Positions 7,679 through 16,391 are shown, numbered from the stretch's first letter. The stretch: 49,081 nt of DNA from Lachnospiraceae bacterium (GCA_900752065.1 CAADTT010000108.1:1-49081); one strand, 5' to 3'. Notes: generated from the sequence alone by a model not told the origin. Numbers and translations are program-made.

Positions 7679-8881
7679 TTAGTTTGCACTGGTCTCGGAT
7701 TCTGTCTCACTCTCTGCTTCGCTTCCCGTCTCAGCCTCGCTCTCAGGCGCATCCGGATCGGTAACGACCGCGGTATTTTCTACCAACTCCAATGCCTTGT
7801 CCAACAGAAGGTTTGTCTCTACCAGCTTCTCACCGTACTGTGCTTCCAGTCCTTCCACGCCATCCAGTCCCATCTGATCCGCATATTTCTGCGCCATAGA
7901 CTGATATTCCTCATCTGTGAGTTCCAGATTTTCTGTCTCGGCAATCGCCTTCAGCAGCAATTCCTGACGGAGACTCTGCTTTGCCATCTCTTCCATGGAA
8001 GTATTGAACTCCTCTTCTGTCGTCTGAAGATTCTGCTCAATGAAATCCGAAAGGCTCATCTCTGACTGATCCGCGTACTGCGTATAATAATCTATATACT
8101 GCTGCTTGACAAACGCTACCAGCTCCGCAGGGTAATCGTTGATCGTCGCATTGTTGTAAACCTGTGTCATCAGATCATTAATCTTCTGGGAATCTCTGGA
8201 TGACGCCTTGCTCTCCTTCAGAGTAGCCTCAATGCTGGCACGATACTCTTCCACCGTCTTGTACTGGGAATCTGAAATCTCTGCCGCCAGTTCATCGGTA
8301 AGCTCCGGCGCGCGCTTCACGGAATTGATCGTCACATGAAAGACCACATCCTGTCCCGCCAGCTCCGTGCTCTGATAGTTCTCCGGGAAGGTCAGGTTCA
8401 GGTCTACACTCTCACCGATGTTCTTTCCCACCAGCCCTTCTTCAAATCCTTCAATGAAAGTACCGGAACCGATGGTCAGGTCATAACCCTTGTCCGTTCC
8501 GCCGTCGAAAGCCTCGCCATCCTTCGTTCCCTCGTAGTCGATATTTGCGATATCGCCTTCTTCTACAGTTCCCTCTTCCAGCGTCTCCAGCTTCTCCTTC
8601 TGGGAAAGCGTACTGGTGATTTCTGCATCAATCTCTTCATCCGTCACAGCCGTAGATGCCAGAGTCACAGGCAGACCCTTGTACTCACCCAGAGTCACAT
8701 AATCCAGTGCCCTATAATCCGGTCTCTCAGCCGCTTCCGTCTCCGCACTGCTCTCCGCTTCGCTGGAAGTCTCAGATGCTGCCTCCGTACCTGCCTCTGT
8801 TGTCTTCGTGTCTCCATTTGAACAGCCTGCTGCCATAAGGGTAAGACTTAAAACGGCTGCCATCACTAATTTTTTCTTCAT
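7679..8881 (-). CDS. Trigger-factor-like FKBP foldase lipoprotein
   Basis: This 400-residue protein begins MKKKLVMAAV and has a lipobox MAAGC (lipidated Cys at about 20), so it should sit on the outer face of the membrane. After a Glu/Ser/Ala/Thr linker come an FKBP-type domain (about 110-190, with GDIANIDYEG, GSGTFIEGFEEGLVG and VFHVTINSVK) and then a helical region like the trigger-factor C-terminal domain (about 195-365). It lacks the ribosome-binding N-terminal domain of true trigger factor. The tail is again Glu/Ser/Thr-rich. GAGG lies about 10 bases before the ATG at 8881, and the upstream gene ends 19 bp away. The probable role is folding of exported proteins, possibly serving the deacetylase-like protein in the same operon. 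Confidence 0.82.
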   Translation of the reverse strand: MKKKLVMAAVLSLTLMAAGCSNGDTKTTEAGTEAASETSSEAESSAETEAAERPDYRALDYVTLGEYKGLPVTLASTAVTDEEIDAEITSTLSQKEKLETLEEGTVEEGDIANIDYEGTKDGEAFDGGTDKGYDLTIGSGTFIEGFEEGLVGKNIGESVDLNLTFPENYQSTELAGQDVVFHVTINSVKRAPELTDELAAEISDSQYKTVEEYRASIEATLKESKASSRDSQKINDLMTQVYNNATINDYPAELVAFVKQQYIDYYTQYADQSEMSLSDFIEQNLQTTEEEFNTSMEEMAKQSLRQELLLKAIAETENLELTDEEYQSMAQKYADQMGLDGVEGLEAQYGEKLVETNLLLDKALELVENTAVVTDPDAPESEAETGSEAESETESETSAN

Positions 8882-8900
8882 ATTTTTAATCCTCTCTGCT

Positions 8901-10436
8901 CTAATTTTCTGCCTGGACTTCTCCGGCTCCATCTTCTCCCCCCTCATCTTCCGATGAATCGGCCGAAGATTCTCCTCCCATGGGAGGTACGGGTGTCGGT
9001 CTGGCCGGATCAAATACGGAGGCCGCGTCAAACAGGTCGTCAACCATCTCCGGATTGTAATACATCCGGTAGCCGTCCAGATTCCTTCTGCCCTGCCTCA
9101 TATAAGTCTCTCCAAACTGTACCCAATACTGGGATGAATCCACGTTACAGAAGATATCAAATCCCACATTCTTTAAATAGTTAAACTTTTCATTGTCGGA
9201 TGTGTACGCCTGCCAGTCGCCAATGTCCGCACCAAAGGCAAAGATTATAACATTTGTGTCGCCTACGATCGGCTTCACATAGCTCATCCATTTCTCGGTA
9301 TCCGTCTGAATACGGGAAAGCTCTGCCTCCGTCACATTCAGATGGCCCCAGGTATGGCTTGCAAACTCCCATCCGTTTTCTTTCATGGCATTTGCCACTT
9401 TTGTAGCTTCTTCCACTTCTCTGTTAAAGCTGTCTTCATTAAAATCAGGGTTCTCCTGGAAAAATTTCTCCTGGTATTCATCCAGATTTTCCCTGGTCTT
9501 ATATGCGATGTCCGTCCGGTAACCGAGAACGCCGTTGTATCCGGTCAGTGCAATGATTCCCTTCGCACCGTGATACGAGAAGTCCGGATGCTCCTCCACA
9601 AAGGTATCGATCAGCGGAACCATATCAAAATCGCCCACGCTGACGGATCCGTCCTGTTCCTTATACTCGTTTTTCACTTTCCCGTTTTCATCAATGATCA
9701 GCTTCGTCGCCATACCGTCGCCATCCATATAGTGATAATAGCTTACATCATCCTGAGAAAGTACAAATGGCTTCTTTCCCGGCGGAAGCATGATCTTTCC
9801 TCTTGATACCGTACCGTCCTCATTTACAGTACACATGTCATGAAGACTTACCATTACATAACCTTTTTCATACATCGACTGGGTAATCTTGTTAAACTCG
9901 TCGATGGTTGTCATTACCTGATTGTATCCTCCCTCGTTTCCATCACCGTCAAACGCCAGACCCGTATCCTTTATCAGCGTATGGTAAAAGACATGAGTGA
10001 TCTCTTCCAGCGGGTATTCCACCAGTGTTTCCTTCACAGCTTCCCACTCTGCAACCTTATCCGCCATCTGCTGGTTTCCTGCAAATCCGCTGTCGCTTTG
10101 AAGCAGTGCGATCGCGCCGTCATAATCGTACATAGCTGCCAGACGCTCCGCCTGCGCCATCGTATCCGTCTGCGGCTCCGTCTCGCTCTCAGTTTCTGTC
10201 TCTGCCGGCGTCTCCGTCATCTCAGTTCCGCCGCTCTCCTCCGTCAGTGCCTCCGTCTGCTTCTGTACATTCTCCTGAGGCTTTGGTATCCGTCCGATAT
10301 TTTCCCGGAGTACCAGAACTAAGAGTACTGCAATCACCAGAACCAGTACGCCGATCAGCGTCCAACACAGAATCATGGTTTTTTTCCGCTTCGCTTTTCG
10401 TTTTTCGGCTCTTTTCGCCTCATCACGTTCTTCCAT
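8901..10436 (-). CDS. Membrane-anchored polysaccharide deacetylase-like protein
   Basis: This 511-residue protein has a Lys/Arg-rich start, one membrane segment (about residues 22-44, ILCWTLIGVLVLVIAVLLVL) and a Glu/Thr-rich stalk. The extracellular part resembles the NodB/polysaccharide deacetylase fold. FVLSQDDVSYY stands where TFDDG is usual, and FASHTWGHLNV supplies the metal-binding H-x-x-x-H pair. The usual R-x-x-P-W/Y motif is not evident, and the region holding FAFGADIGDW is atypical, so catalytic activity on cell-wall glycan is plausible but unproven. GGGAGGG lies about 7 bases before the ATG at 10436; a longer reading frame to 10502 has no better start. It is transcribed with the foldase lipoprotein just downstream. 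The C-terminus is acidic and Pro/Gly-rich. Confidence 0.72.
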   Translation of the reverse strand: MEERDEAKRAEKRKAKRKKTMILCWTLIGVLVLVIAVLLVLVLRENIGRIPKPQENVQKQTEALTEESGGTEMTETPAETETESETEPQTDTMAQAERLAAMYDYDGAIALLQSDSGFAGNQQMADKVAEWEAVKETLVEYPLEEITHVFYHTLIKDTGLAFDGDGNEGGYNQVMTTIDEFNKITQSMYEKGYVMVSLHDMCTVNEDGTVSRGKIMLPPGKKPFVLSQDDVSYYHYMDGDGMATKLIIDENGKVKNEYKEQDGSVSVGDFDMVPLIDTFVEEHPDFSYHGAKGIIALTGYNGVLGYRTDIAYKTRENLDEYQEKFFQENPDFNEDSFNREVEEATKVANAMKENGWEFASHTWGHLNVTEAELSRIQTDTEKWMSYVKPIVGDTNVIIFAFGADIGDWQAYTSDNEKFNYLKNVGFDIFCNVDSSQYWVQFGETYMRQGRRNLDGYRMYYNPEMVDDLFDAASVFDPARPTPVPPMGGESSADSSEDEGGEDGAGEVQAEN

Positions 10437-10521
10437 GACAAACCCTCCCTTATTAATCGTAATCCCCTTCCCCATAAAGAAAACCTGGTTTCCCGATGGC
10501 AAAACGGGCTTTCAAGTTAGT

Positions 10522-10550
10522 ATTATAACATATTTGCCTTTAAATGCCAC
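10522..10550 (-). promoter_or_regulatory. Possible promoter of the deacetylase operon
   Basis: A perfect minus-strand TATAAT at 10522-10527 lies about 85 bases upstream of the ATG at 10436. The -35 region is weak (TGGCAT-like). Confidence 0.4.
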
Positions 10551-10594
10551 AGAAAATACCGTTTTTAAGAAAAAATAATAATTTCGAAAGAATA

Positions 10595-10623
10595 TTGCAC
10601 TTTCTGTCAAAGGATGGTAAACT
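10595..10623 (+). promoter_or_regulatory. Possible promoter of the small membrane protein gene
   Basis: TTGCAC and TAAACT are separated by 17 bases, about 75 bases upstream of the ATG at 10698. Both hexamers are imperfect. It is back-to-back with the deacetylase operon promoter. Confidence 0.35.
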
Positions 10624-10697
10624 ATTTAAAGACTGTTTGGCGGCAGAAACGGAACCTTGCCGTTAAAACGAAACAAACTATATCAGGGAGGTACACT

Positions 10698-11150
10698 ATG
10701 TCCACATTCGGAACAGTACTGCTCGTCATTTTAGCAGTACTCATTGTTTTATTAGTCGCCCTCTATTTCTTTGGGCGGAAGGCACAGAAAAAACAGGAAA
10801 TGCAGCGGGAACAGATGGAGGCCGTAAAACAGAACGTCACCATGCTGATCATAGATAAAAAAAGGATGAAAATCAAGGATTCCGGACTTCCGCAGATGGT
10901 CATCGACCAGACTCCCCGTATGATGCGCGGCTCAAAGCTCCCCATCGTAAAAGCAAAAGTAGGGCCAAAGATCATGACTCTCGTATGTGAGGCTTCGATT
11001 TTCGACAGCATTCCTGTAAAACGTGAAGTAAAGGCAACCATCAGCGGCATTTATATCACCGGCGTAAAGGGCATCCGCGGATCCCTCGAGACAAAACCGC
11101 AGAAGAAGCCGGGCTTTTTCGCAAGAATGAAGAGTAAAATTTCCAAATAA
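10698..11150 (+). CDS. Unrecognised single-pass membrane protein
   Basis: I do not recognise this 150-residue protein. It has one N-terminal membrane segment (about residues 5-24, VLLVILAVLIVLLVALYFFG), a Lys/Gln-rich helical stretch and a compact domain of about 80 residues with short beta-like segments (VTMLIIDKKRMKI, KLPIVKAKVGPKIMTLV, ISGIYITGVKGI). It ends in a very basic tail (KPQKKPGFFARMKSKISK). The topology suggests a cytoplasmic domain tethered to the membrane. GGGAGG lies 7 bases before the ATG, which is why I prefer this start to the upstream ATG at 10614. It stands alone on the plus strand, divergent from the deacetylase operon, and its stop is directly followed by a perfect hairpin. 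Confidence 0.75.
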   Translation: MSTFGTVLLVILAVLIVLLVALYFFGRKAQKKQEMQREQMEAVKQNVTMLIIDKKRMKIKDSGLPQMVIDQTPRMMRGSKLPIVKAKVGPKIMTLVCEASIFDSIPVKREVKATISGIYITGVKGIRGSLETKPQKKPGFFARMKSKISK

Positions 11151-11195
11151 TGCAAAGAAGCTGCCAGTGGCAGCTTCTTTGCATACTCAGACATT
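11151..11195. repeat. CTGCCASTGGCAG repeat, copy 2
   Basis: A perfect 15-bp stem (TGCAAAGAAGCTGCC / GGCAGCTTCTTTGCA, loop AGT) starts on the base after the stop codon of the membrane protein gene. It is followed by ATACTCAGACAT. It has no strong T-run, so the main terminator is probably the next hairpin. Confidence 0.8.
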
Positions 11196-11197
11196 CG

Positions 11198-11237
11198 GGA
11201 GCACATCTGTCAGGACAGCAGATGTGCTCCTTTTTTT
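11198..11237 (+). terminator. Strong terminator overlapping the end of the opposing gene
   Basis: GGAGCACATCTG pairs with CAGATGTGCTCC, then seven T. It terminates the plus-strand gene ending at 11150. Its 3' arm and T-run lie inside the last codons of the DUF1934 gene on the other strand. Confidence 0.85.
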
Positions 11238-11653
11238 GCCTGTACGTTCATACTGATGCTGCAATCCGCCAGATGCTCATAATTCACCTCCAGCGCATAG
11301 TCCACCCGGATATCCATGCTGTCCTCTCTGGCGTCCAGCACAATATCGGTAGCAGAAATCCCCACCAGAAGGTTTCCAAAAGGCGTATTATAATAAGAAT
11401 GATTTTTCTTATTTTCCTCAAAAACCATATGTACGTTTGCCACGCCCCGCTTCGTCACCTCCATGCTGCTTTTATCAACCTTTATCAGATTCTGCACCGT
11501 TCCTTCGAATCCCTCCAGCACCTCGTCATACTTGATGTAATGCTTTCCGTTTTTTTCAAAATAAGTTCCCGGAGCGATCACCTCGATTGGCTCTTCCTCT
11601 CCTTCGCCAATTATCTGCAGTCCCCTGATCCGCAGTAAAACATCTTTTGTCAT
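11210..11653 (-). CDS. DUF1934 (YwiB-like) beta-barrel protein
   Basis: This 147-residue cytoplasmic protein resembles the DUF1934/YwiB family of small lipocalin-like beta-barrels. Features seen are an N-terminal strand DVLLRIRGLQ, the segment HYIKYDE, and KVDKSSMEVTKRG, YYNTPFGNLLVGI and LEVNYEHLADCSISM. The function in this family is not established. GAGGAG lies about 9 bases before the ATG. The murI stop is only 3 bp upstream, so it is the last gene of the yigZ-murI operon. Its final codons double as the arm of the opposing terminator at 11198-11237. Confidence 0.8.
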   Translation of the reverse strand: MTKDVLLRIRGLQIIGEGEEEPIEVIAPGTYFEKNGKHYIKYDEVLEGFEGTVQNLIKVDKSSMEVTKRGVANVHMVFEENKKNHSYYNTPFGNLLVGISATDIVLDAREDSMDIRVDYALEVNYEHLADCSISMNVQAKKGAHLLS

Positions 11654-11656
11654 TGT

Positions 11657-12481
11657 TTAATACTCCTCAATATTGATCTGTCTCGTGATATCCACATCAA
11701 AAGGAAGAATGGAATTGGCAAACCTCTGAAATTTCTCTGCAAGGTCGCTGACAAAAAATTTATAGCGCTCTGTCTCGCAGTCTCCGGCGCAGGGATTCTC
11801 CAGGCGCTCCCTTTTAAGCAATTCCTTTAATTCCCTTGCTGTCTCATAGGCTGGATTTACCAGCGTTACATTCTCTCCCACGATTTCCCGCAGCGTTGAC
11901 CGCAGCAGCGGATAGTGAGTGCATCCCAGGATCAGCGTGTCTATATTCTGATCCATCAGCTCCTGCAGATACCGTGCGGCTACTTCCACAGTCACCGGAT
12001 CCTTCAGCCAGCCTTCCTCCACCAAAGGCACAAAGAGCGGACACGCCTTTCCCATCACCTGGATATCCGGATTCTGCGCCCGGATAAACTGGCTGTAGAT
12101 TCCGGAACTTATCGTAGCCTCTGTTCCGATCACTCCGATCCTGCCATTTTTTGTGGCGGCTCCAGCCACCCTTGCCCCCGGCTTCACCACACCTATGATC
12201 GGGATATCCAGTTCCTTTTTTATATCCTCCAGCGCATAGGCGCTCGCCGTGTTGCATGCCACCACGATCGCCTTTACCTCCTGCGTCCGCAGAAAACGGA
12301 TGATCTGTCTGGAGTATCGAAGCACGGTATCTTTTGATTTACTTCCGTAAGGCACCCGTGCCGTATCGCCAAAATATACAATACGCTCATTGGGAATATT
12401 TCTCATGATTTCCCTTACGACGGTCAGACCGCCGACGCCGGAATCAAACACTCCTATGGGCGCTTCACATTTATTTTCCAT
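11657..12481 (-). CDS. murI: Glutamate racemase
   Basis: This 274-residue cytoplasmic enzyme converts L-glutamate to D-glutamate for peptidoglycan. Signature elements are IGVFDSGVGGLTV near the start, FGDTARVPYG, the first catalytic cysteine in VACNTASA (about residue 76) and the second in LGCTHYPLL (about 185). The length is normal. I chose the ATG at 12481 because GGAGG precedes it by a normal distance; an in-frame ATG 15 bases earlier lacks this. It sits between yigZ and the DUF1934 gene, with a 66-bp palindromic repeat in the gap after yigZ. Confidence 0.96.
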   Translation of the reverse strand: MENKCEAPIGVFDSGVGGLTVVREIMRNIPNERIVYFGDTARVPYGSKSKDTVLRYSRQIIRFLRTQEVKAIVVACNTASAYALEDIKKELDIPIIGVVKPGARVAGAATKNGRIGVIGTEATISSGIYSQFIRAQNPDIQVMGKACPLFVPLVEEGWLKDPVTVEVAARYLQELMDQNIDTLILGCTHYPLLRSTLREIVGENVTLVNPAYETARELKELLKRERLENPCAGDCETERYKFFVSDLAEKFQRFANSILPFDVDITRQINIEEY

Positions 12482-12587
12482 CCTGCACCTCCACATAGCC
12501 CTGTCTGCCGGAACCTTCCTGACTCTGGATACAGACAGACAGTAACACCATTCTACCCTCTATCCCCGAATATTTCAAGCAAAAATC

Positions 12588-12653
12588 ATAACCGTTCAGA
12601 CACACCCATTCGCAAGGGCCGCTATGCGGCTTTCGGGCTGGCTGAACGGTTAC
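12588..12653. repeat. Palindromic repeat, GTAACAGTTCAG family (66 bp form)
   Basis: ATAACCGTTCAG at 12588-12599 is mirrored by CTGAACGGTTAC at 12642-12653. The interior holds a second hairpin (GCCGC-TAT-GCGGC) and shares CCATTCGCAA with the 163-bp form at 29151-29313. The right end supplies the TAA stop (12650-12652) of yigZ. Confidence 0.85.
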
Positions 12654-13300
12654 CCAAAAATCTGCGACCGCCCGTCTACCTCAGCAAAGCAGACCGGCAC
12701 ACACGTCAAAAAGGCGGTCCTGCCATTTGTCCCCTCAGTAATGTCCTCTTTCAGTTTTTCTATCCTATCCTCCGGCACCAGTGTCTCCAGCTTTACCTTA
12801 TCTGTGTACTCCGAATCTGTGATCGTAAGCCCCCGCTGTCCCAGAAGATACTGGATCTTCCCAATGCCGTTATAGTCTGTCTCCATCTTCAGGAGGAATC
12901 CCTGCTGTTTCTCAATGATGAGGCTGTTTTTCAGTCCCTCCTGCACAGCTTTGGAGTACGCGCGCACCAGACCTCCGGTTCCCAGAAGCGTACCGCCGAA
13001 GTACCTGGTCACTACCACTGCCGCATTATGTATCCCTTCTCCTAAAAGCACCTCAAGCATCGGCCTTCCCGCCGTACCCTGAGGTTCCCCGTCATCGCTG
13101 CACCTCTGCAGTTCCTGGCGCTCCCCCACTACAAAGGCGGAACAGTTATGTGTGGCATTCCAGTACTTTTTCTTCAATCCCGCGATAAACTCCAGTGCCT
13201 CCTCCTCCGATTCCACCGGCTGCACGGTGGCGATAAACCGGGACTTTTTCTCCACGATCTCTCCCTCGCCCCCCTGATATACTGTTTTATATGAATTCAT
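12650..13300 (-). CDS. yigZ: YigZ/IMPACT family protein
   Basis: This 216-residue cytoplasmic protein is of the YigZ/YvyE family, related to eukaryotic IMPACT. It opens with YKTVYQGGEGEIVEKKSRFIA. The family core follows: HNCSAFVVG, CSDDGEPQGTAGRPML (about residues 75-90) and VVVTRYFGGTLLGTGGLVRAY. A C-terminal DUF1949-type alpha/beta region (about 135-205) comes next. The biochemical role is uncertain; links to translation control and stress are inferred from homologues. I chose the ATG at 13300 because MNSYKTV matches the family's N-terminus and AGGA-type sites precede it. The stop codon lies inside a palindromic repeat, and another copy of the repeat family sits in its leader. Confidence 0.92.
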   Translation of the reverse strand: MNSYKTVYQGGEGEIVEKKSRFIATVQPVESEEEALEFIAGLKKKYWNATHNCSAFVVGERQELQRCSDDGEPQGTAGRPMLEVLLGEGIHNAAVVVTRYFGGTLLGTGGLVRAYSKAVQEGLKNSLIIEKQQGFLLKMETDYNGIGKIQYLLGQRGLTITDSEYTDKVKLETLVPEDRIEKLKEDITEGTNGRTAFLTCVPVCFAEVDGRSQIFG

Positions 13301-13344
13301 GGTTCTTTTCCTTTCCTCATACGGTAAGTCTCCGCGCCCAAAAC

Positions 13345-13373
13345 GTAACCGTTCAGACAAGCTGAACTGTTAC
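13345..13373. repeat. Short palindromic repeat, GTAACAGTTCAG family (29 bp)
   Basis: GTAACCGTTCAG at 13345-13356 is mirrored by CTGAACTGTTAC at 13362-13373 around ACAAG. It lies between the yigZ promoter (13437-13465) and the yigZ start, so it would be transcribed in the 5' leader. Confidence 0.85.
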
Positions 13374-13436
13374 AACTGCTGCGGAAATTGCTGTATAGTC
13401 ATGTACATTCTGGATACATTAAAAGATATCATCTTT

Positions 13437-13465
13437 ATTATAAAATATAGAAGAAATATTTTCAA
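13437..13465 (-). promoter_or_regulatory. Promoter of yigZ-murI-DUF1934
   Basis: On the minus strand, TTGAAA (13460-13465), a 17-base spacer and a perfect TATAAT (13437-13442). Confidence 0.65.
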
Positions 13466-13494
13466 CTTTTAAGCATACAATAAGATTTTTCCTA

Positions 13495-13523
13495 TGGAAT
13501 AACCACTTTTTATTTGCTATACT
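13495..13523 (+). promoter_or_regulatory. Possible promoter of the penicillin-binding protein gene
   Basis: TATACT at 13518-13523 with a weak TGGAAT 17 bases upstream, about 140 bases before the start. It is divergent from the yigZ promoter. Otherwise 13374-13660 shows only AT-rich leader sequence. Confidence 0.35.
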
Positions 13524-13660
13524 GTATCATATGCAGAAGCAGGCGTAACATGAACGTCCCTTCTGAATCTTTAATTCCCGCGGACAATTATCCAAGCGGG
13601 TAAGCTTGCTTGCACATTTGACTGACAAGACGAATCATACATAGACATGGAGGCAAAGAC

Positions 13661-16345
13661 ATGAAATTTGACAAAGACAGCGCTGAGAAAAAGCGAAAAA
13701 ACCACAACTCCCAAAAGGCTGGAAAACGTGTCGGCTTTATCTTTTTAAAAGCATTTCTTATATGCTTTGCAGGACTTCTGGTCATCGGCGGCGGAGTTGG
13801 ATTTGGAATCATGAAGGGGCTCATCGACAGTGCGCCCGATATTTCCAATCTTTCTGTGGCGCCTTCTGAAGCTGCCACCTACATCTACGATGCAGACGGA
13901 AACCAGACGCAGAAACTGACGGCTTCCACTTCCAACCGTACTCTGGTCTCCATTGATCAGATTCCTCTGGAGCTGCAGCATGCTGTCGTTGCCGTGGAGG
14001 ATGAGCGTTTTTACGAGCATAACGGTATCGACATCCAGGGCATCGTCCGTGCTTTTATCGTAGGCATATCCAACGGAAGGTTTTCGGAGGGCGCAAGTAC
14101 CATCACGCAGCAGCTTTTGAAAAATAATGTGTTTACTGACTGGACGACAGAAACTGCCCTGACGCAGAAGTTTAAACGGAAATTTCAGGAGCAGTACCTT
14201 GCTCTCCAGCTTGAGAAGAAAATGGATAAAGAACAGATTCTTGTGGATTACCTGAATACCATCAACCTGGGGGCTGGCGCCTATGGCGTGCAGGCTGCGG
14301 CCCACCGGTATTTTAATAAGGATGTATCCGAGCTGACGCTGTCGGAATCCACCGTCATTGCAGGCATCACTCAGAACCCTACCCAGTACAATCCGATCAT
14401 CTATCCGGAAGAAAATGCTGACCGCCGGAAAACCGTTTTGAAAAAAATGCTGGAACAGAAATACATCGACAAGGCGCAATACGACGAAGCCCTGGCGGAT
14501 GATGTATATTCACGGATCCAGAAAACAAACTCAGAAACTCAGGATGTATCGATCTACAGCTACTATGTGGATGCTACCGTAGAACAGGTGATCGAGGATC
14601 TGCAGGAACAGAAGGGTTACACGGAACAGCAGGCGGAAAAGCTCGTCTACAGCGGCGGCCTGAAAATCTTTTCCGCCCAGGATGCCTCCATCCAGAAGAT
14701 CTGTGACGAGGAATTTGCCAACGCTGCAAATTTCCCCGCCGGTACGGAGGTGGAGCTGGACTACGCTTTAAGCGTCACTGGAACAGACGGACAGATCCGT
14801 AACTACAGCACGGAAATGCTGGAAGAATATATGCAGAAAAAGGATTCTTCCTTCAATACCATGTTTCAAAATGCTGACGCCGCCAAAGCTGCCGTGGCAG
14901 AATACCGTGCCTCCGTCATAAAGGAGGGAGATACGGTCATCGGCGAGCACGCCTACATCGTGCCTCAGCCCCAGGCATCCTGCGTTATCATCGACCAGTC
15001 AACAGGCTTTGTAAAGGCCATTGTAGGCGGCCGCGGAAAAAAGGAGGCCAGCCTGACCTTAAACCGCGCCACAGACAGCAGACGTCAGCCCGGATCTACT
15101 TTTAAAGTCATCGCCGCTTACGCCCCGGCCCTTGATTCCGCCCATAAGACGCTGGCCACGGTCTACGACAACGCGCCTTACGCCTATGAAAACGGAGTGG
15201 AGGTCAATAACTGGGACAGCCACAATACCTATACGGGACTGACCACCATCCGTCAGGCGATCACCCACTCAATCAATGTGGTCACCGTCAAATGCCTGAC
15301 GGACATCACGCCAAGGCTTGGTTTTAATTATGCAGAAAAACTTGGTATCAGCACCCTCTACGACGATACTGCGCTGGATGTACGCCAACCGCTGGCTCTC
15401 GGCGGAATCACCGACGGCGTAGTAAATCTGGAGCTGACTGCGGCATACGCCACTATCGCAAACAGCGGCCAGTATCACGAGCCGAAGTTCTATACACGCA
15501 TCGAGGATCAGGCGGGAAATGTCATCATTGACAATACGCCGGTCAGCACCACGATCCTGAAGGACAGCACCGCCTTTCTTCTGACGAGCGCTATGCAGGA
15601 TGTAGTTACCTCCGGTACAGGTACCGGCATCCATATGGGAAAAATGCCTGTCGCCGGAAAAACAGGTACGACCTCCGACTACCGGGATATCTGGTTTTCC
15701 GGATACACCCCCTACTATACCTGTTCTGTCTGGGGAGGCTATGACAATCATGAGATTCTTCCCAGCAGAGACATTTATCACAGCTACCACAAAACCCTCT
15801 GGAATTCTATCATGACGAGGATACATGCAGATTTGCCTGTGAAGGATTTTCCAAAGCCAAAGGACATTGAGACAGCCACTGTCTGCAAAAAGTCGGGAAA
15901 GCTGGCGGTGAAAGGGCTCTGTGATGCAGATCCCAGAGGTTCTCAGGTTTACACGGAGTATTTTGCCAAGGGGACCGCTCCCCATGATACCTGTGACGCC
16001 CACATTTCTGTGGAAGTCTGCTCCGAGACCGGAAAGAAACCTTCTGCCACCTGTAAAAAGACAAAGAAGGTATTTATCAAACGTCCGAAAGACAGCGAAG
16101 GAACTACGGATGATTCTTCCTACACCGCGCCTTCCGAAGTCTGCCCAGGCCATACGATCATTGACAAGATCAAAGGACTCATCGACGGAAAAGGCAATCC
16201 GAAGATCCCGGATGCTTCCACCAAGGGCGGTGCCTCCCAGAATGGCGGACGCGCTGAGGAGGACGGCGACACACCGCCGATCGGCGGCGCCAGCTCCGGC
16301 TCTGATAAGAATGACATAAATAATCCGGCGAATGCATCGGACTAA
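13661..16345 (+). CDS. Class A penicillin-binding protein (PBP1A type)
   Basis: This 894-residue bifunctional murein synthase acts outside the cell and is anchored by one membrane segment (about residues 25-50). The glycosyltransferase domain (family 51) shows VAVEDERFYEHNGID (about 105-120) and GASTITQQLLKN (about 146-157). The transpeptidase domain shows SRRQPGSTFK with the acyl-ester serine (about 478), HSIN as the S-x-N motif (about 536) and KTGTTSDY (about 666). A C-terminal extension has paired cysteines and a Lys/Gly/Ser-rich, probably disordered tail. GGAGG precedes the ATG. It is monocistronic, with a strong terminator 17 bp after the stop. Confidence 0.96.
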   Translation: MKFDKDSAEKKRKNHNSQKAGKRVGFIFLKAFLICFAGLLVIGGGVGFGIMKGLIDSAPDISNLSVAPSEAATYIYDADGNQTQKLTASTSNRTLVSIDQIPLELQHAVVAVEDERFYEHNGIDIQGIVRAFIVGISNGRFSEGASTITQQLLKNNVFTDWTTETALTQKFKRKFQEQYLALQLEKKMDKEQILVDYLNTINLGAGAYGVQAAAHRYFNKDVSELTLSESTVIAGITQNPTQYNPIIYPEENADRRKTVLKKMLEQKYIDKAQYDEALADDVYSRIQKTNSETQDVSIYSYYVDATVEQVIEDLQEQKGYTEQQAEKLVYSGGLKIFSAQDASIQKICDEEFANAANFPAGTEVELDYALSVTGTDGQIRNYSTEMLEEYMQKKDSSFNTMFQNADAAKAAVAEYRASVIKEGDTVIGEHAYIVPQPQASCVIIDQSTGFVKAIVGGRGKKEASLTLNRATDSRRQPGSTFKVIAAYAPALDSAHKTLATVYDNAPYAYENGVEVNNWDSHNTYTGLTTIRQAITHSINVVTVKCLTDITPRLGFNYAEKLGISTLYDDTALDVRQPLALGGITDGVVNLELTAAYATIANSGQYHEPKFYTRIEDQAGNVIIDNTPVSTTILKDSTAFLLTSAMQDVVTSGTGTGIHMGKMPVAGKTGTTSDYRDIWFSGYTPYYTCSVWGGYDNHEILPSRDIYHSYHKTLWNSIMTRIHADLPVKDFPKPKDIETATVCKKSGKLAVKGLCDADPRGSQVYTEYFAKGTAPHDTCDAHISVEVCSETGKKPSATCKKTKKVFIKRPKDSEGTTDDSSYTAPSEVCPGHTIIDKIKGLIDGKGNPKIPDASTKGGASQNGGRAEEDGDTPPIGGASSGSDKNDINNPANASD

Positions 16346-16361
16346 ACTGCTGCAGACAGGC

Positions 16362-16391
16362 GGGGCGGGGATTTTCCCCGCCCCTTTCCTT
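16362..16391 (+). terminator. Terminator of the penicillin-binding protein gene
   Basis: GGGGCGGGGA pairs with TCCCCGCCCC around TTT, followed by TTTCCTTT. Confidence 0.85.
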
